Assembly: GCF_900106995.1 (NCBI RefSeq)
Contig: NZ_FNOK01000005.1
Location: 248,001-312,000 of the forward strand
From: Saccharopolyspora shandongensis
GTDB taxonomy: Bacteria; Actinomycetota; Actinomycetes; Mycobacteriales; Pseudonocardiaceae
DNA length: 64,000 nucleotides
Direction: 5' to 3'
The notes under the pieces were generated by a model. The model was not told the origin of the DNA. It did not search any database and saw nothing but the letters and a program-made list of their open reading frames with translations. Both the position numbers and the translations under genes were made by a program. Of this stretch, positions 1 to 7,055 are shown piece by piece. Every line of letters starts with the position of its first letter. Position 1 is the first letter of the stretch.

Positions 1-1
1 G

Positions 2-790
2 CGGTTCGCCGAGTTGGACCACCCCGGCCTGGAATGGGTGCAGCTCCCGTCGGCCGGCATCGAGACCTGGATGACCTCCGGCGCGCTGCGCGACGGGATC
101 ACCTTCACCTCCGCGGTGGGCACCTACGCCGAGACCGTCGCCGAGCACACGCTCGGGCTGATGCTGGCCGGGGCGCGGCAGCTGCACGCGGTGGCGCGCG
201 CGGACCAGTGGGCGCGACCGGCCGGCATCCGCAGCCTCATCGGGGCCACGGTCGGCATCATCGGTGCGGGCGGCATCGGCCGGGCGCTGATGGAGCTGCT
301 GCGGCCCTTCGGCGTCCGGGTGCTGGCGGTGAACCGCTCCGGGAAGCCGGTGGACGGGGCGGCCTGGACTTGCCCGGCCGACGACGCGTCCGGGGTGCGG
401 CGGCTGCTGGCCGAGTCGGACTTCGTCGTGGTGGCCGCGCCCGCGACGGCCGAGACGGCGAAGCTGATCGACGCCGACGCGCTGTCCCGGATGAAGTCCG
501 ACGCGTGGCTGGTCAACGTCGCGCGCGGATCGCTGGTCGACACCGACGCGCTGGTCGCGGCGCTGGACGCGGAGAGCATCGGCGGCGCGGCGCTGGACGT
601 GACCGACCCGGAACCGCTGCCCGCCGGGCATCCGCTGTTCCAGCACCCGCGCGCGCTCATCTCGCCGCACTCGGCCAACCCGAAGTCCTTGCTTATCCCG
701 GCCCTGGCCCGGCGGGTGGAGGACAACGTCCGCCGGCGCCTCGCCGGCGAGCCGCTGCTCGGCGTCATCGACCTCACCGCGGGCTACTGA
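2..790 (+). CDS. D-2-hydroxyacid dehydrogenase (5'-truncated by window edge)
   Basis: NAD(P)-dependent D-isomer 2-hydroxyacid dehydrogenase. The reading frame is open from base 2, so the start lies upstream; the TTG at 14 is internal. A Rossmann dinucleotide motif GIIGAGGIGRAL lies near nt 250-290. The family signature VNVARGSLVD (nt 512-541) carries the substrate-binding Arg, and SPHSANP near nt 663-683 carries the catalytic His. About 263 residues are visible, consistent with loss of about 50 N-terminal residues from a usual 310-330 aa enzyme. The substrate cannot be told from sequence. No operon partner follows; about 500 nt separate it from the protease gene. Confidence 0.9.
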   Translation, partial: RFAELDHPGLEWVQLPSAGIETWMTSGALRDGITFTSAVGTYAETVAEHTLGLMLAGARQLHAVARADQWARPAGIRSLIGATVGIIGAGGIGRALMELLRPFGVRVLAVNRSGKPVDGAAWTCPADDASGVRRLLAESDFVVVAAPATAETAKLIDADALSRMKSDAWLVNVARGSLVDTDALVAALDAESIGGAALDVTDPEPLPAGHPLFQHPRALISPHSANPKSLLIPALARRVEDNVRRRLAGEPLLGVIDLTAGY

Positions 791-1120
791 ACTTCTCCGA
801 TTTCGCCTGGAATCGGGAGTTTCGCATTCCGGCGGCCGGTGCTCCCGCGTTTCCGGCTCGGCCGGCAATCGGGAACTTCTCCTCGCGCGCGGATGGTCGC
901 TCCGGAACGCCCGGCTACCCGGCGGCTTTCGATTCGGCGGCCACAGTGGATTGATCCTGCGGTTGATCGGGTATTCGGATGCGTCGATGCTCTTCGCGCG
1001 ATTTGCCCGGATCTGGAAATGCGGGTCGGGAACTGCATTTCGCGGAAGTGTGGAACTACTCGCTTCCCGGTACGGTCATCGCTTGCGTACCAGATGTCCT
1101 TTTAGGACAGTCCGGTTAAA

Positions 1121-1160
1121 CCGTTCGGGTGGTAAATGGGCTGATTTTCCACCCGAACGG
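1121..1160. promoter_or_regulatory. 12-bp perfect inverted repeat upstream of protease gene
   Basis: CCGTTCGGGTGG (1121-1132) is repeated exactly inverted at 1149-1160 with a 16-nt AT-richer loop. A smaller hairpin (GTCCT TTT AGGAC) lies just upstream. It sits in the 791-1290 gap, which otherwise holds no convincing gene, about 130 nt before the protease start. It could be an operator or an RNA hairpin; there is no T-tract typical of an intrinsic terminator. Confidence 0.45.
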
Positions 1161-1290
1161 ATTGCCTTGCTTAACTCAGGTGTATCCAAAAACGGGTTCT
1201 GATCCTCTTTCTCATGGACACTCTTGGTCGAGCCGGAGGTGGCAGGTCGAACGACGGCGTGCCGATGGCTCCGGGGGAGGAGGCAACGTG

Positions 1291-2097
1291 ATGGCAGACA
1301 TCAGGCGCCGGATGTGGTCGGTGGCCGGGCTGCTGGCGGCGGCGACGTTGTCGTCGGGCTTGCTGACGACGGCGGCGAACGCGTCGGACCGCGATGCATT
1401 GACGGCGAAGGTTCCGCCGATCGTCGGCGGCCAGCCCGCCAAGATCGCCGATCACCCGTGGGTGGTGTACCTGACGGACACCCAGGGCAACCAGTTCTGC
1501 GGCGGCACGCTCGCGAAGGCGAACAAGATCGTGACCGCGGCGCATTGCGTCTCCGGTGAGAAACCGGAGTTGGTCCAGGTCGTGGCCGGGCGGGAGGACA
1601 AGCAGACCAGCGAGGGCAAGGTCGCCAAGGTCACCGGCATCTGGGTGCACCCGAACTTCCAGAACGCCAACAGCGGCGCCGACGTCGCCGTGCTGACCCT
1701 GGACCAGGAGCTCCAGCAGCAGCCGCTCGCCGTGGCCGAAAAGGGGGACACCTCGCTCTACGAAACGGGCAAGACGTCCACAGTGCTCGGCTGGGGCGCC
1801 ACCGCCGAAGGCGGCCAGGCATCGCAGACCCTGCAGAAGGCGGAGGTGCCACTGGTCAGCGACCAGGAATGCCAGAAGGCGTACCCGCAGTACAAGTCCG
1901 ACGCGATGGTGTGCGCCGGACTCCCGCAGGGCGGCGTGGACAGCTGCCAAGGCGACTCCGGCGGACCACTGGTGGTCGAGAACAAGCTGATCGGAATCGT
2001 CTCCACGGGCAACGGCTGCGCCCGGCCCAACGCCCCGGGCATCTACACCCGCGTGGCGACCTACCACGACGACGTCCAGGCACAACTGGGTTCCTGA
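1291..2097 (+). CDS. secreted trypsin-like serine protease (S1 family)
   Basis: Extracellular chymotrypsin-fold protease of 268 aa. The ATG at 1291 is chosen because GGGGGAGGAGG precedes it and an Arg-rich signal peptide follows (hydrophobic core about residues 9-28, Ala-X-Ala cleavage near residue 31). The mature N-terminus would be IVGG (44-47) after a short propeptide, as in trypsinogens. The triad is His85 (TAAHC), Asp131 (SGADVAVL) and Ser223 (GDSGGP). Asp217, six residues before the Ser, gives trypsin-like specificity for Arg/Lys. Cysteines are placed as in actinomycete trypsins. A second, closely similar protease lies at 5341. A strong hairpin follows the stop. The in-frame GTG at 1288 is an alternative start. 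Confidence 0.92.
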   Translation: MADIRRRMWSVAGLLAAATLSSGLLTTAANASDRDALTAKVPPIVGGQPAKIADHPWVVYLTDTQGNQFCGGTLAKANKIVTAAHCVSGEKPELVQVVAGREDKQTSEGKVAKVTGIWVHPNFQNANSGADVAVLTLDQELQQQPLAVAEKGDTSLYETGKTSTVLGWGATAEGGQASQTLQKAEVPLVSDQECQKAYPQYKSDAMVCAGLPQGGVDSCQGDSGGPLVVENKLIGIVSTGNGCARPNAPGIYTRVATYHDDVQAQLGS

Positions 2098-2105
2098 CCC
2101 GAATC

Positions 2106-2144
2106 GACGCGGCCGGGGCGTAGCTGCAGCGCCCCGGCCGCGTC
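2106..2144. terminator. bidirectional hairpin terminator
   Basis: A perfect 15-bp stem (2106-2120 with 2130-2144) and 9-nt loop lie between the convergent protease and LysR genes. There is no clear T-run, as is common in GC-rich actinomycetes. Confidence 0.75.
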
Positions 2145-2154
2145 ATGTCGAGCG

Positions 2155-3060
2155 TCAGGTGGCGGTCAGGCGGAGCCGGGGGCCGAGCTCCCTGGCCAGG
2201 CTGGCGGCCAGCGAGCGGAACGTGCGAACGGCCGGGTTGCGGTCGTCGGCTCGGGCGGCCAGGACGCTGTGCTCCGGCGGCGCGTCCAGCACCGGCACGC
2301 AGACCGTGCCAGGCCAGGGGTAGTAGCGCTGGAAGGATTCCAGCGCCGATCCGGCGCCGCGCCCGGCCGCCGCCGTGGTCAGGACCTCGTGCGGGGTCAC
2401 GGCGTGCGAGGTGCTGCGGTGCGGCGACAGGCCGCCGCGCGCCTCGGCGAAGTAGAGGTAGTCGGAGAACTGGCGCGGGGTGTGGTCGGGCAGCGCGATG
2501 AACGGCAGGTCGAGCACGTCGGCCAGCCGTACCGAAGGCGCGTCGGCCAGCTCCCACGACGCGGGCACGACCACGATCCGCCGCTCGGTGGTCAGCACGT
2601 CCACCGCGACCCGCTCGTCGTCCGGCGCGGGCCGCACGAACGCCACGTCGACCTTGTGCCGCACCAGCGCGGAGACGTGCTCGGTGAAGTCCAGCGCCAC
2701 GAACTCGACCCGGATCTCCGGGCGGGCGCGGTGGAAGGCCTGCACCACCGCGGGGGTGAGCTCGGCCGAGCCGTTGCTCATCACGCCGATCCGCAGCGTC
2801 GACTCGGCGGCGGCCTCGGCCACGTCCGCGACCGCGGCGTCCATCGCCGCCAGCAGCGATCGGGCGTGCCCGACGAACCGCTCGCCGGCCGGGGTGAGCC
2901 GCACCGGGGAGCGGTCGAACAGCCGCACCCCGAGTTCGCGCTCCAGTTGCTGGACGTGCGCCGTCACGGACGCGGGCGACCGGAACAACCGCGTCGCGGC
3001 CTTGCCGAAGTGGCCTTCTTCGGCGACCGCCAGGAACGACGCCAACCGCCGCAAATCCAT
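2155..3060 (-). CDS. LysR-family transcriptional regulator
   Basis: DNA-binding regulator of 301 aa. The N-terminal winged HTH (MDLRRLASFLAVAEEGHFGK and following, residues about 1-60) has the typical LysR pattern FxxVAEExxFxxAAxxLxxS and ends with LFDRSPVRLTPAG. The rest is a periplasmic-binding-like effector domain. The ATG at 3060 is chosen because the HTH begins there; an open extension to 3165 looks non-coding. It diverges from the MFS gene at 3280, and an inverted repeat in the shared intergenic region is a candidate operator. It probably controls that transporter; the effector is unknown. Confidence 0.9.
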   Translation of the reverse strand: MDLRRLASFLAVAEEGHFGKAATRLFRSPASVTAHVQQLERELGVRLFDRSPVRLTPAGERFVGHARSLLAAMDAAVADVAEAAAESTLRIGVMSNGSAELTPAVVQAFHRARPEIRVEFVALDFTEHVSALVRHKVDVAFVRPAPDDERVAVDVLTTERRIVVVPASWELADAPSVRLADVLDLPFIALPDHTPRQFSDYLYFAEARGGLSPHRSTSHAVTPHEVLTTAAAGRGAGSALESFQRYYPWPGTVCVPVLDAPPEHSVLAARADDRNPAVRTFRSLAASLARELGPRLRLTAT

Positions 3061-3218
3061 GCCTGCAGCGTACGAAGCGCGGGAAGGGGCGGCACCGGCC
3101 AGTTTCGCCCCAGGGCGTGGTCGAAGCGCCGTGCGGAGCCCGCGGTTTCCGGCAAAACGGGCCAAAGAACGGCGGGTTTCCGCAGCGCGGAAGAAATGGC
3201 GAGGCGCAGATCACGGCC

Positions 3219-3239
3219 CCGTTCACGAATCCTGAACGG
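3219..3239. promoter_or_regulatory. candidate LysR operator
   Basis: CCGTTCA-N7-TGAACGG is a perfect inverted repeat with a T-N11-A core. It lies between the divergent LysR (2155-3060) and MFS (3280-4506) genes, close to the MFS start. Confidence 0.45.
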
Positions 3240-3279
3240 CCGGTGCGGTCGCGCGTTCGACCGGCATAGAACCGATGTC

Positions 3280-4506
3280 GTGCGGAACAAGTGGTTGCCT
3301 GCCGCGTTCCTGCTGACCGCGGCGGGCTGGGGCGCGAATCAGTTCTCCTCCCTGCTCGGCGGCTACCAGGCAGAGTTCGGGCTATCCGGGCAGGCCGTGA
3401 CCGGTCTGCTCGTGCTCTACGTGGCGGGACTGCTGCCCGGGCTCCTGCTGGGCGGCCCGATGGGCGACCAGTACGGCCGACGACCCGTCGTGTTCGGCGC
3501 GATCGCCATCAGCGTGGCCGGGACGGCCGCGCTGATGGCCGGGGTGATCGCCACGCCGTGGCTGGTGGTGGGGCGGCTGCTGGCCGGGGTCAGCACCGGG
3601 GCGGTCCTGGCCGCGGGCAGCGCTTGGGTGCGGGACCTGTCGCACCCGCCGTTCGGCACCGCGGTCGAGGACGGCGTGGGGGCCCGTCGCGCCGGGGTGC
3701 TGCTGTCGCTGGGGTTCAGCGTGAGCGGGCTGGTGTCCGCGCTGATCGCGCAGTGGGGGCCGAATCCACTGGTCATCGCCTATGTTCCGCATCTGGTGCT
3801 GAGTGTCGCGGGACTGGCGCTGGCGCTGTCGTGCCCGGAGACGCGAACGCGCGACGTCCAGCGCAGCTCGCAGGCCAGCGGCATCCGGGACCCGCGGTTC
3901 AGGCGGTTGGTGCTGCCGGTCTCGCTGTGGGTGTTCGTCGGTCCGACGGTGGCATTCGGCGTGCTTCCCGCGCAGGTCGCCGCCGAGGTTCGCGGGTTCG
4001 AGCTGGTCTACGCCGGGGTGGCGGCGCTGCTCGCGCCGGGGTTCGGGGCGGTGGTGCAGCCCCTGGCCCGGCGCGTCGCGCGGCGAGGTGAGTGCGCACC
4101 GGCGATCGTCGGGCTGCTCGCGCTGACCGCCGGGCTCGCGTTCGCGGCCACCGCGGCGTGGCTGGTGCTGCCGTGGCTCGGGCTGTTCGCCGACCTCCTG
4201 CTGGGAGCCGGCTACGGATTCTGCGCGACCTTCTGCCTGACCGTGGTCGGCCGCATCGCGCCACCGGCCGCCCTGGCCAGGCTGACCGCGGCGTTCTGGG
4301 TGATCGCCTACCTCGGCTTCTGCACGCCGCTCGTGGTCAGCCTGCTGGAACCCGTCGTCGCGGCGCCGGTGGTGTTGGCGGTGCTGGGCAGCTTGGCGCT
4401 GGTGACCTGCGCCGTGGTGTCAGCCGGCGACCAGCCCGACCGAGATGGTCAGGAACGCCGCCGCGCTGACCACATCGAGCGACTTCGCGACGCGGGGGTG
4501 CTGTAG
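3280..4506 (+). CDS. MFS transporter
   Basis: Major facilitator superfamily permease of 408 aa, about 12 hydrophobic segments. The loop 2-3 signature GGPMGDQYGRRP is clear near residues 60-72. The GTG at 3280 is chosen because the first helix (WLPAAFLLTAAGWGANQF) starts just after it and the size fits the family; the frame stays open far upstream only because of GC-rich bias. It is divergent from the LysR gene. The last ~28 codons are polar and overlap the convergent LysE-family gene by 87 nt, so the C-terminus may have been extended by loss of an earlier stop. The substrate is not predictable; drug or metabolite export is most likely. Confidence 0.85.
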   Translation: MRNKWLPAAFLLTAAGWGANQFSSLLGGYQAEFGLSGQAVTGLLVLYVAGLLPGLLLGGPMGDQYGRRPVVFGAIAISVAGTAALMAGVIATPWLVVGRLLAGVSTGAVLAAGSAWVRDLSHPPFGTAVEDGVGARRAGVLLSLGFSVSGLVSALIAQWGPNPLVIAYVPHLVLSVAGLALALSCPETRTRDVQRSSQASGIRDPRFRRLVLPVSLWVFVGPTVAFGVLPAQVAAEVRGFELVYAGVAALLAPGFGAVVQPLARRVARRGECAPAIVGLLALTAGLAFAATAAWLVLPWLGLFADLLLGAGYGFCATFCLTVVGRIAPPAALARLTAAFWVIAYLGFCTPLVVSLLEPVVAAPVVLAVLGSLALVTCAVVSAGDQPDRDGQERRRADHIERLRDAGVL

Positions 4507-5052
4507 CCGGGTGGCGATCTTGGCGGCCCCGAGCACGATCGTGAGTTCCCAGATCGCCGCCAGCACCAGAAAGATCACGCCGAGCAGCACCAGCTGCAGC
4601 GCGGGCTGCGCGGCGGTGCCGACGAACTGCGGCAGGAACGCCAGGCTGAACAGCAGCATCTTCGGGTTGGTGAGGTTGCTGAACAGGCCGCGCAGGTAGG
4701 GGTTCGCGGAATCCGCCGGTGCCGTGGTGAGCGTGCCGGCGGCGGATTCCTTCCTGGTCAGCCACAGCCCGCGGATGATCGTCGCGGCCAGGTAGACCAG
4801 GTAGGCGGCGCCGATCCACTTCAGGACGGAGAGGACCGCCGGGTTGCTGGTGATCAGCGCGCCGAGCCCGGAGATCACCACTGCGACCTGGATGATGCTC
4901 GCGGTGTGGATGCCGGCGAGCGCGAACAGTCCCGCCCGGCGGCCGGAGTTCAGCGAGGTGCGCAGCAGCAGGAAGACGTCCACGCCGGGGGTGAGGACGA
5001 CGACCATGCTGGCGAGCAGGAATGTGGGCATCGGGGTCAGGTCCAGGAGCAC
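4420..5052 (-). CDS. LysE/RhtB-family exporter
   Basis: Inner-membrane amino-acid or metabolite exporter of 210 aa. The N-terminal motif MVVVLTPGVDVFLLLRTSL matches the RhtB/LysE signature with the conserved Pro-Gly, followed by GRRAGLFALAGIHTA and about five further hydrophobic segments, including KWIGAAYLVYLA. The GTG at 5052 is chosen for an excellent AAGGAGG seven nt upstream; the longer frame from 5127 adds basic residues before any helix. It is convergent with and overlaps the MFS gene. The substrate is unknown. Confidence 0.88.
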   Translation of the reverse strand: MLLDLTPMPTFLLASMVVVLTPGVDVFLLLRTSLNSGRRAGLFALAGIHTASIIQVAVVISGLGALITSNPAVLSVLKWIGAAYLVYLAATIIRGLWLTRKESAAGTLTTAPADSANPYLRGLFSNLTNPKMLLFSLAFLPQFVGTAAQPALQLVLLGVIFLVLAAIWELTIVLGAAKIATRLQHPRVAKSLDVVSAAAFLTISVGLVAG

Positions 5053-5131
5053 AGCGTTCCTCCTTCGCGGCGGCATGCGGCAGTGATCACTTGATCGGGC
5101 GTAGTTCCGTCGCCTGTTCAGGCGCAATTCG

Positions 5132-5162
5132 CGGGCCCGGCGCTGTGTGCGTTCCGGGCCCG
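5132..5162. other. 9-bp inverted repeat in divergent intergenic region
   Basis: CGGGCCCGG (5132-5140) and its inverse (5154-5162) lie between the divergent LysE-type and protease genes. The rest of 5053-5340 includes an AT-rich stretch (about 5205-5250) that probably holds the protease promoter. Operator or RNA hairpin; function not determined. Confidence 0.3.
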
Positions 5163-5340
5163 TGACGGATCGGGAAGGATGAGTAGCCGTTCGTGACGGC
5201 TTGGTCCATAAAATTTCCCGATGTCATCCATCTTAACGAAATATTTTCCTGCTGACGTGTGAGTTGCGCCTCGCGATGTTCCGGTATCGGGGTGACTACG
5301 GTGTGCGCTCGGCAAGATCGGCGACGGCTGGAGGCACGAC

Positions 5341-6144
5341 GTGGGGCGTGGCAGTGAGCGCAAGACCGGAGCGGCGCTGCGGCGCCTCGTGGTCACCGGC
5401 GCGGTGACGGCACTGGCCGGACTGCACCCGGTCGCGGCGAGCGCCGAAGAACGCCCCGAAGCGCGGGTGCTCGGCGGCGCCGATGTCGCGGCGGACGACG
5501 CGCCCTGGGCCGTGGCCCTCACCGACGAGCACGGCCGCCAGTTCTGCGGCGGCGCCCTGGTGAGCCCGATCAAGGTGATCACGGCCGCGCACTGCATGGT
5601 CTCGCCGATGACGGGTGCCAAGTGGACCCCGGAGAACCTGCGGGCGATCGCGGGACGCACCGACCTGCGGACGGAGCGCGGCACGGTCGGCGAGGTCGAG
5701 GGGATCTGGATCCACCCCGGCTTCCGGGACTACACCAGCGGCGACGACGTGGCGGTGCTGACCCTGCGGACGCCGATGCCGCAGCGCCCGCTGGAGATGG
5801 TGGGCGCGGGCGAAACGGAGCCGTACCGGCCGGGCGCGATGGCCCGGGTCTACGGCTGGGGCCGGACCAGCGAGTCGGGGTCGCCATCGGACACCCTGCG
5901 CTCGGTGGACGTGCCGGTCACCACCGAGGAAGCGTGCCGGAACACCTATCCGAACTACGACGGCCGAAGCATGTTCTGCGCGGGATACCCGGAGGGCGGC
6001 ATGGACGCCTGCGCGGGCGACTCGGGAGGCCCGATCGTGGCGGACAACCGCCTGATCGGCGTGGTCTCCTACGGAACGGGCTGCGGCCGGCCGAACACGC
6101 CGGGCGTGTACACGAGGCTGTCGAGCTACCGCGGCGAGCTGTGA
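5341..6144 (+). CDS. secreted trypsin-like serine protease (S1 family), paralogue
   Basis: S1 protease of 267 aa, similar throughout to the protein at 1291. The GTG at 5341 has GGAGG nine nt upstream. A signal peptide covers about residues 1-35 (hydrophobic core VVTGAVTALAGL), and mature VLGG starts near residue 43. The triad is His84 (TAAHC), Asp136 (SGDDVAVL) and Ser228 (GDSGGP), with Asp222 as trypsin-type specificity residue. It has its own upstream region and is followed by a hairpin, so it is probably monocistronic. The two copies most likely arose by duplication. Confidence 0.92.
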   Translation: MGRGSERKTGAALRRLVVTGAVTALAGLHPVAASAEERPEARVLGGADVAADDAPWAVALTDEHGRQFCGGALVSPIKVITAAHCMVSPMTGAKWTPENLRAIAGRTDLRTERGTVGEVEGIWIHPGFRDYTSGDDVAVLTLRTPMPQRPLEMVGAGETEPYRPGAMARVYGWGRTSESGSPSDTLRSVDVPVTTEEACRNTYPNYDGRSMFCAGYPEGGMDACAGDSGGPIVADNRLIGVVSYGTGCGRPNTPGVYTRLSSYRGEL

Positions 6145-6167
6145 TCGCGCGAATCTCGGTTGAGCGC

Positions 6168-6188
6168 TCCTGCGGTGTTGCCGCAGGA
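6168..6188 (+). terminator. hairpin after protease gene
   Basis: TCCTGCGG and CCGCAGGA form an 8-bp perfect stem with a 5-nt loop, 24 nt after the protease stop. There is no T-tract, so it is only a probable terminator. Confidence 0.5.
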
Positions 6189-6196
6189 TCCGGGAT

Positions 6197-6403
6197 GTGA
6201 AAGATCAGGAAAACCCGTACCGCGCCGTCCGAGCACGGTATTCGGAGTCCATCGTGTCGATCACAGACATCACGTCGGCAATGCGGAAGGCGCACGAGCT
6301 CGTCGCTGCAGGAAACCTCGCAGCAGCGGAAGCGATGCTCCCGGCGGAGGCGCCGTACCCGCTTCCGGAACACATCGACATCCCCCTTGGTGCCATCCGG
6401 TAG
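6197..6403 (+). CDS. small hypothetical protein
   Basis: A 68-aa frame starting at GTG 6197. The product is mixed-charge and helix-rich (RKAHELVAAGNLAAAEAML) and ends HIDIPLGAIR. No ribosome binding site is convincing, and I recognise no family. It lies in a lower-GC stretch at the variable end of the toxin operon, convergent with the putative immunity gene, so it could be a remnant of an earlier toxin or immunity cassette. Low certainty that it is expressed. Confidence 0.3.
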   Translation: MKDQENPYRAVRARYSESIVSITDITSAMRKAHELVAAGNLAAAEAMLPAEAPYPLPEHIDIPLGAIR

Positions 6404-6515
6404 TCGAGGTCAGCGGCGTTCTGGCCGGATGTTCCTCGGCATGACTTTTTCGGGCGCGGCCGTGCCGCTTGAAATGAGCAGGTCGACCACGAATTCATCG
6501 GTTATATCGACCTTG

Positions 6516-7055
6516 CTATGGAAGTTGTGGAAGAAGTTCGATCCAACGTGTGGCTTGGTTTGTCAGGTTGTCATCTCTGACGTGAGCGACAAGTGTGGTA
6601 AGCGGCCGAATCAGATTCTTTACCCGACGGAGTGATCGAATTGTATCAATTGACCTCTGCTGCCAATTGTGAGCTAGTTCTGCCGCCTGCTCGTAAGTGA
6701 GATCAATCAGGTCGAGACAACGGTGTATGAGACCGTTCGGTTCAAGGTTCTCATCAACGCTCGCTGGGTCGATGCCGTTGCTCAGCAGAACTGTGCTCAG
6801 GTTTGCAAGTCGTGTGGCTGACTCTTCTCGTGTGATTGCTCCGTCGGCTTCGGCGCACTCAACTGACGCTGTTGCAGCGCGTGCCCAGAGTATTCTTTCG
6901 TTGTCAGGTGTTTCGCTGAACGTCGCCCTTCCGGTTGCGTCTTGCACGAGGCCAAGCCACCAGTTCGTCGTTTTTCCTCCGGCTGGTTTGGAGTCGAGAA
7001 TATCTTGCTTCTGCTGTTCTTTGTCGAGGTTGAGATCGAAATGATGTCTGTTCAT
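6516..7055 (-). CDS. putative immunity protein of RHS toxin
   Basis: A 179-aa soluble protein without signal peptide or membrane helices, rich in charged helical segments; no family recognised. Its ATG (7055-7053) overlaps the toxin TGA by 4 nt (ATGA), so it is translationally coupled to the RHS toxin. Its position directly behind the toxic C-terminus, its cytosolic character and its low-GC codon use, matching only the 3' half of the toxin gene, are the usual marks of a cognate immunity gene. The role is inferred from context only. It is the last gene of the minus-strand operon. Confidence 0.75.
   Translation of the reverse strand: MNRHHFDLNLDKEQQKQDILDSKPAGGKTTNWWLGLVQDATGRATFSETPDNERILWARAATASVECAEADGAITREESATRLANLSTVLLSNGIDPASVDENLEPNGLIHRCLDLIDLTYEQAAELAHNWQQRSIDTIRSLRRVKNLIRPLTTLVAHVRDDNLTNQATRWIELLPQLP

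Noticed and set aside
791..1120. Small open frames between the dehydrogenase and the first protease
   Set aside because: No ribosome sites, no codon-position bias and no recognisable protein features.
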